This document shows positions 1 through 11,196 of a stretch of 64,000 bases of DNA, piece by piece. This stretch comes from Sordariomycetes sp. S80-01Y (taxonomy: Eukaryota; Ascomycota; Sordariomycetes): contig JAXQJY010000026.1 in the NCBI GenBank assembly GCA_037042185.1, positions 1,736,001 to 1,800,000 on the forward strand. The letters run 5' to 3'. A program made the translations under genes and the position numbers. The notes below the pieces were generated by a model that was not told the origin of the DNA, did no database searches, and saw nothing but the letters and a program-made list of their open reading frames with translations. Position 1 is the first letter of the stretch, and the number at the start of each line of letters is the position of its first letter.

Positions 1-1760
1 TTATAATAACGTAGTTCTTCTATCTATAAGCTAACCCAGCGGAACCTAGACCTATCAGTGACGCTCCCGTAGGCGGTTATGGGAAAACGCACATACCTTG
101 CGCATTGGCTTTAAGCTTAATACTAATTTTCCGACGTAGCTCGTCTTTTTATGGGCTTCCCCGTAGTAGCTCCTGGCTCTTAATGCGGCGATCGAGTTTA
201 GAACGAATAAAAGCCCGGATATCCACCGCGTTACGATCGGACAATAGCTCGAGCGTGGGATAGCTCTATAAGCGACAGATAAGGTCCTGGTTATCACGGC
301 TCGAGATAAAGATTTTCAGGAGGCATGGTACCTCTTTTAAGAAGCGCTTAAGCGTAGCGAGGAGCGCCCCCCTGGTCTATCGGTTGCATTTATCTAACGC
401 ATTGAGGACCAGGATTGCCATCGAGGCTTTATACTCGCTAAGCAGTTAGAGAATAAGCTATTCGCTCTTGCCCTAGGTGAGCTGCTATTTGGCAAAGCCC
501 TTGTCCTTATACTCTTTATAGAGCCGCCTGGCTGGCGCGAGAACTTTAGCACCCTGAGGTCTTGTAAGCTACCTGGCGAGACTGGCAATAATATAAGCGG
601 GGTCGGAGCGGCCAGGCTTAGCAGAGTTACGGGCATAATAGAAGTATACCGGCGCGGGTGCTTTTTGCTCGCGAAAGGCATGACGCGTATTTTTAATCAC
701 AATTGACCTGCGCCGTATTAGCAAAGGCTCAGAAGGCAGCGACCAGATATACACAAGCTTACTCTTACCTAATCCGGGGATCCCATGTAGCCAAAGAATG
801 GACGATACGCTCTTATTCTACCAGGCCAAGAACTTAGGGTCCTATAGCAGCCATTGCCCTATTCCATTAAGGATATCCGCCTTCGCTTGCTTGTGATAGT
901 CGATGTATCGCTCTTAAGAAATCCACTATAAAATCTCGTTCTGCCTCATGCCTATAGTCGTTAGAACTAAAGAAGCGTAAGTTGTATAGATATACGATCA
1001 AGGTACCCTCTAACCTTCTAGAGGTTGTTATCCCAATGCGTAAGGGGCATCGCAAACTTAGAGAGAATCCTTTTAAGAGTGCTATACGACTTAAGTTACA
1101 CTGCGATGGTAAGTAATAGGACTTAACTAAAGTGAAGGGCTCACCTTATACGCCGATGCGGAGAAAGTAGGCGTTGACTATTTGCTACGCTTCCGTTATC
1201 TTAATAAAGGCCAAAGGCAACGATTAAGAGTTAAGGATGCTATACTTCAGCGTTCGCTCTGCATCATTTAGTCGCGGTCAAGCCCATGATTATGATTTTG
1301 CTTACCTAGCGTGTTCTTCTTATAATATCTCGTGGCCTCGCCAAGGAAGGTAAGAATAGAGGCATACAATTTAACAAGCTCGACATATAATATCTCATGT
1401 CCGGCCAGCAATATCTGCTTCGTTATATCCTTGACTATAGCACTACGGCAAATGGTCTTAGCCATGGCAGGGAGCCAGTCTAGTAGAGCACCGTATACTT
1501 CGAGATCGCCGACCGTAGCCTAAAATGGGTGAGAGTAGAAGCACCACAGGGATGAGGAGACGGATATTTAGCAAGAAATGGAAACCGGCCCATGGCAGGG
1601 CGGCGTGTGCGGGATCGTACTGGACCATAACATCGCCCACGGCCTTAAAGTGGTTTACCCATTTAACGACCTTAGCGAGTAGATCGCAAACGATTACCTT
1701 CTGGCCATTGGAGCGCGAGATAGACCACACGTTTTCAGTAGCCCGCGTCTAGGCTTTTTT
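1..1760 (-). pseudogene. Decayed NACHT-type NLR (STAND) gene, RIP-like
   Basis: Read on the minus strand, pieces in several frames line up in the order of a fungal NLR. An N-terminal effector-type segment lies at about 1460-1730, with the family hallmark VQYDPAHAALPWAGFHFLL. A NACHT nucleotide-binding domain follows, with an intact Walker A (WLHGIPGLGKSKLVY, about 752-798), then a Walker-B-like region (VLNALDKC, about 380-415), then KIFISSRDNQDL (about 300-335) and NAVDIRAFIRSKLD (about 190-240). These pieces are separated by several stops and frame changes, so no single open frame remains. The DNA is rich in TA steps and CTA/TTA/ATA codons, as expected from C-to-T RIP, unlike the genes to the right. 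NLRs of this kind act in fungal non-self recognition. The C-terminal sensor repeats would lie beyond the left edge. Family call is firm; loss of function is very likely. Confidence 0.8.
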
Positions 1761-3508
1761 AGCTAACTGTTGGAGCTCTTATATGTTTGCACGCTTCTCG
1801 TGCGCCCAGTCGATCTGAGACTTAACATGCTGAGGCAAAGTCTCGACGGCGCGTGTCCAGAGGTCGTCGTCGCTAGGGTTGTCAGCGCGGAGGGACGAGT
1901 GAATTCCAACCGATGTGCGAACTCACCTTCGCGTCGGAAGGGGACGGGGCGGCTCCAAGGTCATGCTGTTGACTATATCATGAATGTGGACAGTGTTGCT
2001 GATGTATCAGGAAATGGACGTGCGACCGCATCCAATTTAGGAGCCACCACACTTGGGCAGGTCACCGTCGATCGAGAGACCAATAAATGAGCAGTCTGCC
2101 CAGCGTCGCGCTTCAGCCGCAGGCAGAACGCAGCGCAGCGAATGATAGGTAGCTGCGGCACGATGGCGAGGCGCAGCCAGCGACTCATAAGTGCTCGCCT
2201 TTGCACAATGCCAATCGAGCCACCACGCTATCAGCCATGTGCGACGCATGGTAGGCTGATGAGGCATTCTGCCGCCTCGGACAGCCACTTCGCCCGCAGC
2301 CCATTTTAGCTCGGCCAAGGTGAACACAAAACACAATGTGGCCTCCGATGAAGACAGTCGGCCTCTAGGTGAGCGGGTGTGTCGCATGAGGACACTGGTG
2401 CCGAGCGCGTGCTAAGGCTTGGCTGCTACTGCGCATCTTTCACCACCAGGTGGTCTACCGCAATACCACATCGCGGCGCGGCGAGACGCGTACGGCTGCG
2501 AGCGCGTGTCAGAGCGCGCGTTCTCCGGGCGGCGGGTCTGCGCAGGGTGAAGAATAGCCTAGTACCAATTGTGGGGTAGAACCGACCGGTTTAAATCGCC
2601 GGGGTCTTCCCAATTCTGAGAGGATCAGATGTAGCCTGGCGGTCGCGAGCCAGTCATCACTCGCGTCATCAAATAAGCCTTCTACGAGTGTCGCGCCTTA
2701 ACCTGAGGGCACATGTTCAGCGGAGCTTGAGTGCAAGGGTAACCCCCTCGCCCATCGGAAGACGGCTTACACTTGACTACCCTACACACTGCCTAAAGTC
2801 CTCCCACGACGCAGTCGAATCGAAATTGTGTTCTTCCCTCTGTGCCTCTTCAGCGACATCTTCTGAGCATTGTTCATAAACCTACCAATACATGATTCAC
2901 GCACGTCGAGAGCGTGTGTCAGGCTCTCTAGGGATCGTCAACGCAACCGCCGTGAACAACCATTGGGTCATTTTTGAGGGGAAAATTGTCGGCTCGACAC
3001 GGTAAAGATTAGTGCGAAAGTTACAAAAACGACTTCCAGTGACCTCCTCAAATGTTAGGCGTTGCACGTGACTTTGTCCTATCAATGATCCTCGCAGATA
3101 ATACCTAGAGCTCTGACTTCTCATTGATCTGATAAATTTGTAGCTGAGCTGTGGCGTCATCCTCATCGCCGCTCTGCTTTCACCTAGACAAGCCGTGCAT
3201 CCGTCTCCGTTTGGATGAATGTTTGTACGATAACATTTCCGGTACACAACTGGTGTTATTATTCACGTGCTGAGTCATGACTTTGGCCAACAAAGCCAAG
3301 GACTTCAAGCATTAGTTCAGATTAGGGCGGGGTTGCCAACGGCCGGGCGCGGCCAGGATCCTGGCAGTGGTGCTGGTTAGGGGAAGGCTAGCAAACGAAT
3401 ATTCAATTTGATACTATTTTCAGCCGGCTAACTTCCTGGGAAGTTCGTCTAGCTTAGGTGCAATGCGACAGACCCAATGCTCAGCAACAGCTTTGGTGCG
3501 ACATTGCT
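1761..3508. other. No supported gene
   Basis: Open frames here are short, overlap each other on both strands and show no recognisable protein family or plausible splice structure. A GC-rich patch lies around 2460-2560. I see nothing else. Confidence 0.5.
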
Positions 3509-6496
3509 TTACTTGCGCTGCCTTTTCCCGCTTCCCTCGTACCAAGACGGATCTACCGCCTTTCTCTTGTGGACACTGTTACCAAAATATGTAGTTAAGC
3601 CACCACGACTGACAAGAGTGTCGATGCGGAATGGGGATCCGCTGATCGGGAAAGGCCGCTCAAAATTGTTTTCTTTGATCTCCACGTGGATCGTGTCTCC
3701 TGAGTAACAGGAAACCTCCTGATAGATATTCCCACGTGTGTCGCTCTCAAAGCGTGAGGACGTTGCTTTACCGTTGATCCGAATATTGCTATGACTGAGC
3801 CGTTGAAGTATTTGGGGCATCGCTGGATCATTACATGTGCGGCTGCAGAGGAGCCTTCCTCGCACACTGAACTCCTGGTTGATTCGCCGAGGGGGCTCTG
3901 CGAGCTCCAAGTAAAAGAGAGTTGCAAAAAGTCGAGCCGCTATTTCCCGAATAGTCTTCTGGAGCTGCAAATCTTTACAGACTAACGACTTGAGAATAGG
4001 TATCTTGCTGACATCGTCCAGGGCTGGGGGGTTTTCTAGCGTGATGTCTAGTCTGTAGTGGCCATCCTCGACCGGCGACTTTCTCATCGCACGAGAGGCA
4101 TCCGTCCAAGGCTTCGAGCCTTCCATCAGACTCATAAAGGCTCGAGGAACGCGGCATAGCCACGAGTCGCGGAAGAGCCGCACTTTACGATCAACAAGCT
4201 CAGGGAGGGGCGCATTTCCGCAGCCGAAGTTCGCCACTACGTCTGGCTTGTCCTCCCCGTACATCGCAACAAACTCGGACATCGCAATAGGGACCGGGTT
4301 GTTTTGAAGGACAGCGGCATCTTGGAAGCTGTCCAAGCCTGCAAGGTACTTCGGAGGAAAGTATCTGCATCTGCTTAGCTAGAACCTTTATCACAGTAAG
4401 GGTAAGTATGCTTACAACGGTGCTGCAGAATTGACTTGTCCGCTGCGCAAGTTCTGTTAGGAGAAGTAACCATTCGTCGGCATCAGACTTACACCTGGCA
4501 GGCTTTCACGTTTTCAAGGCTTCTAGGCACGTGATAGCCACTTCTCGGATCCCCCACGCCGTTGTAGTTTCCGAAAACGCAAATCGAAGGTTGTGCCACG
4601 CTCGCGGCCAAGAGACCAAACTTGGCCCCTATTTCTGACGCATAAGATAAGTCTGACATATTCCGATCGCCACATATGTCCTTCAAGGCTTCTTCGATCC
4701 CTGTAGAAGGATATAGCGAATCCAAGATAAGTAAGTGTATCCATTTCCTAATGAGATTCCTTGACTTCGTTTGGAAAGCCTTACCAGCGAGAGCTTCATA
4801 CTCTGCGATACATTTTCCCAAGTCCCAACCCTTCATATACAGAAGCAGGAGAATTAAAGCACCTATAAATGAGAATGAATGATCAGACAATAAAAAAACA
4901 GGGAAATCTCGAGGCTCACCAACGCTAGTCCCGTAAGAAAGAGTGAAGAACTCCTGAACAGGTATAGGAAGATCCAATTGCTCTTGAATGCCAGCTAGCA
5001 TCATCAAGGGAATGATCCCTCGAACACCCCCACCGTCGATACAGAGGATGTTTTGGCCAGCAGTGGGCGGGCGAACTCGGATATTGATGTCGGCTGGCTC
5101 ATGACACAGTAAGCACGAGTTCAGTCGAAAGTTCCAGGGACTTCCAGAAATCTGATCTCCAAAGATCTCAAGACACAGTTCACAATATTTGTGTCCACAC
5201 GGCGCTTTGTATTGTGGCACACGTGCCAGACACACTAGACACGTGTCGTCACTTTTGACATCAGTCCATCGGAACTTGGTTAGAGTAGCTTTGTGAAGCT
5301 CCGATGCAGACTTGGTTTCGTCTAGCTTTTCGAACAGTGTTACAAAGTGCTGAAGGACTAAGTTGCTGAATGCGTAAGGTGTGACTGCCCCGTCAAAGCG
5401 ATCTAGGCTAATGGCGTTCTCGCTCGCCTCAGAGCACACCGATTTATAAAGATACTCAAATACTTCATTTGGTTGGAATACTGTGATTTGAAGTTACTTT
5501 TGAGCTTTTTGATCTCCCAAGTGACTTACGATGCATTCCTGGAGGGTACTGTTCAAGCAGTATGCTTGACGCAACTACTTCTGCAACCATGTTTTCAAGG
5601 CCGTTGGCTGTTCTCACCAAGCTCATAAATGTCTCGATATGGCGTGATCTATCCTTCTTTACGGGGAAATCTTGCCTTGCAAAGTGGAGGTATCGTTGCG
5701 GTGACATCTGGCGATTGGCAAAACGATCGAACAAACTGTTGGCGTGTCGCACCGAGAAGAGATGACCTGACAGTTTCCTCTGATCTTCTACTAATTTTGC
5801 TTTCATCATGGCGTAAGACTTTAGAGTCTTGAACGATCCGTAAGTTCTTACGAAATCAAGACTCGAGAAGTGGTTGACGAAGGTGTGTGCGTCCCTGTTT
5901 AGTAGACCCTCGAACTCTTCAACCTGCTTATTTCTGGACTTCCGCCAGTAGTTCCCCTCCAGTGCGATAACTATTCGAGGCTGACTCTCTTGTCGTACAT
6001 TGAGACTACTTTGTTTCATCCAGAGGACAAGGTGTTCCGCAATCTTGGTCAGGTCCCGTGTGCCGTATGCGTAGAAGCAGAACACGTCAACGAAGGGATA
6101 CAGAAGCGTCGAGTAAAGGTGGGTATGGCTGTCTTTGCGAGAGTCCCCTTTCTCAAATCCATCGAAAGCGGTGCAGCAATTGGAACCGCCCCGCAGACGT
6201 GGTTTAAGAGATGCTGTGCCAACTAGAACTGGCTCATGGTCATCCGTACAAAGATCTAGGCAGAGTCTATCAGGTCTACGCGCTGGTCTAGGTGAGCAAC
6301 CCGGGCGGTTTTGGCCTCCAACGAACAGTAAAAGTTTTGGAAAGGTCGCAGAAGCAGGTAGACCTGAAGTGCATTCCCGCATGCGATCAGATCTGGTGTG
6401 AATGAGATCATCCCCGCCAGCATGCCAAATCCAATGAGAACAAGATGGTGCCATGATTGTTTTGTCACGATATTCACCACTTGACGCGACATGCAA
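3509..6496 (-). CDS. RING-finger plus patatin-like phospholipase protein
   Basis: This is a large fungal patatin-family protein, expected to be an acyl hydrolase acting on lipid esters. The exon at 5530-6496 ends with the helical region typical of these proteins and a GTAAGT donor near 5529; the next exon starts near 5475. It holds a RING-type zinc finger (CLVCLARVPQYKAPCGHKYCELC, about 5158-5230), then the patatin oxyanion motif DGGGVRG (about 5010-5035) and the nucleophile elbow GTSVG. An intron splits GTSVG from ALILLLLYMKGW and is closed by TTATAG near 4865. Downstream come FGNYNG, then after two more introns YFPPKYLAGLDSF and LQNNPVPIAMSEF, and the family-type tail with FPISGSPF and a basic end. 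The short exon around 4410-4450, expected to carry ARATSAAP, reads only as AQRTSQFCST, so it may be diverged or damaged. The N-terminal start is uncertain because two frames compete before about 6300. It sits on the recombinase side of the window, a common setting for patatin cargo in Starships. Confidence 0.7.
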
Positions 6497-6977
6497 GGCT
6501 TTTATATCTTCTCGTGGTATCTATTCCAAGAAAGCTTCTATATTTATCTCACATCCGAAACATTCTTCCCGGTTCCCGACTCCTAAAAATAGACTGACAC
6601 AAATCAACAGACCCGTAGTATTTCTAAACAAGCTTTTCTCGGGTCTTCTTCCACTTCGAAGCTGATCTGAATGAAGAACGATGAATTTAGCTTATTTGAA
6701 GCCCTCTACGCATCATGACAACTAGAACATGCCTACTAAAACGCGGGGCTGAATGCCAGGCTCGAGATTGCTGCCATAATAAGAATTTTATAGAGATCTC
6801 ACGGAACACATAAGTGACAAAAGCGGGAGAAGAAGCTTCCAATAATAGATAATTGTTATTTTTACTTTGAATGTGGCTAGAATTGTTCCCTTGACTATGA
6901 GATGAAGGAGTAGCTCGCCCTATTTTCACTCTAATCCACTGGGGCCTGATTCATTCCCACGTTCGCTCCTACCAACC

Positions 6978-7349
6978 TCAGTCCAAAGATCCATAGCTTG
7001 AGGGGTTCCTGGACTTGGAAGGCCGTATGTTCCGAAAGTTGAGGTTGAGTGCTCCGACTGCCATAGACATTAGCATTAAAGCATCACAAAAGGCGGGCGG
7101 CTGTACCTTGGACAGCAAAACGACATCGAGCTTTCCGTTCACACTTTGAATTTCCTGTAATATCTGAAGAAGAGCGTTCATATGCTCTTTATGTTGGGCA
7201 TGCTGGAAAGCGAAAGAAGCAGGAAAGCTACTCTTCGTAGGACTTTTGTCCAAAAAGAGGCGTGGGAGAAGTCTCTGGCTGCAATTGCAAGCAGTAGCAG
7301 AAGGAGAAGGATGCCCTTCGGATCCCGCAACTTGATTTGTGTTAGACAT
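6978..7349 (-). CDS. Short hypothetical protein with amphipathic helix
   Basis: An ATG-started frame of 123 codons that I do not recognise. Its centre has a convincing amphipathic/coiled segment (HMNALLQILQEIQSVNGKL, about residues 56-74), and the N-terminal third is rich in Ser/Pro/Cys. A GTACAG donor after LLSK and a CTTCCAAG acceptor near 7016 could remove about 95 nt and leave a protein of about 91 residues ending the same way. It lies just upstream of the patatin gene on the same strand, about 480 bp away. It could also be a non-coding open frame; no family supports it. Confidence 0.35.
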   Translation of the reverse strand: MSNTNQVAGSEGHPSPSATACNCSQRLLPRLFLDKSPTKSSFPASFAFQHAQHKEHMNALLQILQEIQSVNGKLDVVLLSKVQPPAFCDALMLMSMAVGALNLNFRNIRPSKSRNPSSYGSLD

Positions 7350-7490
7350 GTTTGAGTTCTTGAGAGGCCAAAGTTCTTTGAAGGGATGACAGTGGTTTTC
7401 AGAATCGAGATGATATTAGTATGTGGTGTCTTGGTTTTGTCTGACATTGATTTCGAAAAAGGGACGCAAAGGATGATTCTAGTTGCAGAA

Positions 7491-7735
7491 ATGGCCCTCA
7501 TAAGGAAACGGCCCCTCCTGTTTGCGAGAAATAGCATGGTTGCAGGAAATGGCCCCTCCTGAGAATCGGCTCTCATGGTTGTGGAAAACGGCCCCTCCTG
7601 TTTGCGAGAAATAGCATGGTTGCAGGAAATGGCCCCTCCTGTTTGCGAGAATCGGCCCTCATGGTTGTGGGAAATGGCCCCTCCTGTTTGCGAGAATTGG
7701 CCCCTCGTGGTAGGGGAAACGGCCCCTGCTGGAAC
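7491..7735. repeat. Degenerate minisatellite, ~22-bp GGCCCCTCC units
   Basis: About ten units of 16-23 bp, each starting GGCCC(C)TC, arranged in a higher-order pattern of about 41-45 bp (GGCCCCTCCTGTTTGCGAGA followed by a CATGGTTG-type half). Two 41-bp copies starting near 7510 and 7590 look identical. The array lies about 160 bp upstream of the glycosyltransferase start. On the minus strand it translates as a repetitive Gly/Phe/Arg frame, which I regard as fortuitous. Confidence 0.85.
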
Positions 7736-7895
7736 GATGGAACGTTGACCAAGTCTCGAGCCACCAGTACAAGGATTGAAGCAGTAATGAGCCTTTACAA
7801 ACCCATCATTGCATGAGACGTTCCAAAGTCGCAAGCGATTTCTCATTCCTACAAGTCGCGCAATATTACAAACTTCAGTTTTTCTTGTAAGCAGA

Positions 7896-8822
7896 ATGAG
7901 TTTCCAGCTCCTCCGACTCTTCACACAATGGAAAATATGCCTTCTCATCGGTCTTCTCTTGATTCTCTCCTTCTTCCACAGGCGAGCGACACCCCTCAGC
8001 ACAAACGCATACATCTTCTACGCCACCGAAGATACGTACGCCTGCTCGGTGCTTATAAATGTATTCTTCCTACGTCACGTGTTCCACAGCAAGTTACGGA
8101 TCATCACACTTCTCTCCGACAACATTGCTGCATTCTACTACGACGCGTTTTCAAGTCTCGACGTGACCGTCATCGCAAGATCCCCACCTGCCCTCAACTA
8201 TGACAGCATTGGCTGTGGTCGAGGCTGCCTGCTCAAGCTACTTGCCTTTGAGCCATTCGATCTAGAGCCCCCAGTAACGCGTGCTATCATAATGGACTCG
8301 GATCAGCTTATACTGAGAGACCTGGAACCCGTTTTCGACATCCCTTCGTCCACAATTTCAGCGCCAAATGCCTACTGGATCAATGACCATACCTTCAGCA
8401 GCACATTCATGATGTTCCAACCAAGTTCTGTACTGTGGGAAGAAATTAGAGATGCATTAAAAAACATCCCGGCCGACACCTACGTGATGGATCTTATCAA
8501 CGAAATCTTCCATGACAGACTCACCGACCTTCCTCCGACTTACGGTACGCTTAACAGTCATTGGGAAGACAACGAGATCCCTCTGTGGTTCCGGAGCTCC
8601 ATACATGACGAATCGCAGTCGTTTCTGGCCCGGGATTTGCGGGAGCTTTTTACCGATGTTCACGTACTTCACTTCACGGCGGTTGGAAAACCTTGGATGT
8701 ATGATACGGCCCAGCTTCGCTATATGAGGCCAGAAGCGCACCCAATCTTGGCAGAGCAGTGGGCATACTGGAGGACTTTGGCTTTGCAGCTTTGTCCTTC
8801 GGGCATCATCACTCATGTGTAG
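7896..8822 (+). CDS. GT8-like glycosyltransferase, type II membrane protein
   Basis: A single-exon gene of 308 codons. The ATG at 7896 is used because the longer frame has only a TTG start. A short cytoplasmic tail is followed by a membrane anchor (about residues 14-27), the layout of Golgi glycosyltransferases. The luminal domain has YIFYATEDTYACSVLINVFFL (a nucleotide-sugar-site-like start, residues 39-59) and a metal-binding DxD motif, MDSDQL, at residues 134-136. LEPVFDIP and a later HFTAVGKPW (the H-x-GxxKPW region of GT8 enzymes) are also present. This is the fold of yeast Gnt1-type N-acetylglucosaminyltransferases and glycogenin relatives, so it probably transfers a sugar from a UDP donor to a glycan. 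The acceptor cannot be told. The minisatellite just upstream may affect its promoter. Confidence 0.75.
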   Translation: MSFQLLRLFTQWKICLLIGLLLILSFFHRRATPLSTNAYIFYATEDTYACSVLINVFFLRHVFHSKLRIITLLSDNIAAFYYDAFSSLDVTVIARSPPALNYDSIGCGRGCLLKLLAFEPFDLEPPVTRAIIMDSDQLILRDLEPVFDIPSSTISAPNAYWINDHTFSSTFMMFQPSSVLWEEIRDALKNIPADTYVMDLINEIFHDRLTDLPPTYGTLNSHWEDNEIPLWFRSSIHDESQSFLARDLRELFTDVHVLHFTAVGKPWMYDTAQLRYMRPEAHPILAEQWAYWRTLALQLCPSGIITHV

Positions 8823-9909
8823 CTTCGTCAGTTAACGACAGCACCCAGTGGCAGAGCGAGGTGTGTTCTGACCCGAAGCTGAGTCCGATAGAAATTTCAG
8901 ATAGCCAACATGTGCTCACAAATTGATAATTTGCCACGGTCGCTCTTCTCATCCTGTTCGTGTTGTTTTGGGTTCTTATCGTATACTCAGAGTGGACCTT
9001 ATGTGATATATCAGCCAGCGCTTCACCAATCACGGCCAGTGTAAGCAGAACGGTTTATCCACAAAGCGGAGGTCAGAACCTATCAAAAGTTTCCTCGCCT
9101 GTGATTCAGTACCGACTGTCCGGAACTCGCGCAAACTAATGTTGGCTAAGCGTGCGAAATTGCCAGGCCGGACTGATGTCGCATCGCTTTCCAATGGCAA
9201 GCGTTAGATGGATCGAAGGAATGCCTGCAGCCCAAGCCATCCGAGCGAGCTTCAGCGCCTAATTGCGTGTCCCTTCGAAGGTTGCGGGATGTGATGCAGC
9301 CACTTCTTCCGCTCCATATCCATCTAGCACAGGACGCACCCTTGGAATGGTCTCGACCGTCTCCGATATCTTGACCATCGTGTAATGAATCGAAAGCCAT
9401 GCAGATCACGTCCGGTCGAGCCGACGTTGCAGGGCGTCTCGTTCGCATATTAACGCACGGGGTTGCGTGATTGACGGCCCGTGCCCTGCCTTGTAGGTAG
9501 GTAGGGCTGATGACGCTACGCCTTGTGATTGGTGGCTTGACATGATGTGTGCAGTACGGAGTATGTATGCACACCTGGGCGATTCGTACAACCCCGCTAT
9601 GGCACATAACAAATGAACCCGCCCAAATCTAGGTGACCATCGACCTGACACGGCGCTAGTATGTGGTCATAGTCGCTATGGGCACTTGATGCACGCGTTG
9701 CATTAGAATAACAATCAAAGCCTAATGTGCAAAGAATCTACAGTGATCGATTTTGAATATTTAAGGATTGTGATTCCGGTCGGCCAAATAGCTTCGCGGC
9801 AAGTCGTATTGCACCAACATTCGAAACGGCGTGATGACCCCAACTGGAATAGCCCCGCAGCCTCGCTTACTCTGAACCACTCTGTCGGAAATAGCTAGTC
9901 CCATAACAG
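8823..9909. other. No supported gene
   Basis: The 153-codon minus frame at 9146-9607 has an ATG but no family, no low-complexity protein features and no codon bias that would support it. No RNA gene or repeat was seen. Confidence 0.5.
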
Positions 9910-10330
9910 TCAAGCATTGTTTTGACCAGCCACTAGGGGGTCCCCTCTGCCGTCTGTAGGTCCGCGTCTACCTCCGGTCTCACGCATTGCATGTTGGTGC
10001 TCCGGCGATATCAGTTTTGAGGCTTCGAGATTCTCAAGCGTCAGTACTCACTTGCAATTCACTCAAACAGTCGCGCAGCTGACGGTTCATGCGAGCCGAC
10101 TCAGAGTGCGACTCCTCCAAAGCCGCTACCCTCGATTCAAGCCGCGATAAATTTTCGTCGCATCTCAAGACCATTGCCTTGGTCTTATGGTGCTGTTCGA
10201 GGCTGTCGTGGAAGGACTTTGACAGTTGCGTGAAATAGACCGGCAAGTCAGGGACATTGCTAACCGTTGGGGCAAGACGAACTGCGGGCCTGATCTCGTC
10301 TATTGAGCAGAGGCGAGAATCGACGACCAT
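9910..10330 (-). CDS. Small coiled-coil protein, two exons
   Basis: Exon 1 (10052-10330) has a clean ATG and 93 codons. Residues about 45-93 form a coiled coil with heptad-like leucines (ENLSRLESRVAALEESH). It ends at a perfect GTGAGT donor. A GCCGGAG acceptor, 52 nt on, gives a second exon (9910-9999) that stays in phase for 29 residues to a TGA, for a total of about 122 residues. No enzyme or DNA-binding motif is visible. It is the first of a series of short coiled-coil genes running to 13.7 kb, which suggests a shared origin or a family typical of accessory regions. The second exon rests on splice signals and phase only. Confidence 0.45.
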
Positions 10331-10704
10331 CGCGTTCTATACTTTGATGAAGCATGCGAAGTAGCCTCAGACGGATTGCTAGAGTTCATATGCACCCCCA
10401 TGGTTCGTGTTGGTTGGGAGACCATGCACGAGACCTTCCGGTTTCAGGGGTCCAAAAAGAGATCCCTGTAAACCGGACTTGATAGCGGATCTTTTCACGC
10501 GTCCAGGAGCGATCAGGTGATTACGCAACCAAAAATTGTAGGAAACATGGGTGCGGTTTCTGCTGCTGCCTGGGGGCTGAAAAGGGACTTCGGGGCCATT
10601 TTCTTTTGTCGAGAACACAACGCAGACAGGGATCCTTTTTTGGCACCTCGGGATTACAAGCATGAACTCAGAAGGAATCGACGACAATTGTTCTATTCGC
10701 AGAA

Positions 10705-11131
10705 TTACTGAAGCTCCAGCCTACTTGGAGGCTCCGGAAATCTCAAGTTCCGCACGCGCTCTTCCATCATAGCTGAGTCGGCATAGCCATCGGCCGGTAC
10801 ACTCTTTGCCTGTTCCGATATGCCTTCAAGATTGGACTTTGTTAGAGAGTCAGTTCAATACTCAAGTCGAGAGCGATGGGGTTCATACGCCGGACTCCAG
10901 TACAAAGCACCAACGGCGGTCATCGTTCGATGTGTGGGCCCTGCAATATCCCGTCTTTCTGTGACGGAAGACGATCGCAACATCGAAATCAAAGAGGCTA
11001 GAGAATTCACGCATTTTGCTGAGCAACGTGTCGTGTCGTTTATTCTGCTTCGGGCCATTCGTCGGCATGTTGGCGAGGGGGGCGAGAATTGTCGTGAGAC
11101 TACCAGGAGATATGAAGGGAGATACAGACAT
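10705..11131 (-). CDS. MADS-box-like mini-protein, two exons
   Basis: Exon 1 (10889-11131, 81 codons) carries a segment aligned with the SRF/MADS fold: KRHDTLLSKMREFSSLFDFD followed by VAIVFRHRKTG, matching the MADS pattern KR..LLKKA.ELS.LCD..V..I.....G. Exon 1 ends at GTATGA. A 52-nt intron with the branch CTCTAAC ends AAAG, and exon 2 (10705-10836) continues in phase to a TAA, giving 124 residues in all. Proteins this small have only the dimer/DNA-contact core, not the K or activation regions of full MADS factors. The basic DNA-contact helix is weak, so DNA binding is not certain. An in-phase junction to the coiled-coil frame just upstream (11197-11556) is possible and would make one longer protein. 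Confidence 0.6.
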
Positions 11132-11196
11132 ATTTATTTCAGTAGATGTGGCTAGATTCCGAAAGGTCCTTCTTTCTCCATTTATTCCACTTTCCT

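Noticed and set aside
7178-8014. 278-codon minus-strand frame with repeated Gly-Arg-Phe-Ser-Gln-Thr-Gly-Gly units
   Set aside because: It is the translation of the minisatellite and overlaps the glycosyltransferase; no ATG-led gene structure or family.
9146-9607. 153-codon ATG-led minus-strand frame
   Set aside because: Cys/His/Arg-scattered composition, no family and no splice context.
10379-10687. 102-codon minus-strand frame between two small genes
   Set aside because: Starts at TTG, no ATG near its beginning and no similarity; could be an exon but nothing proves it.
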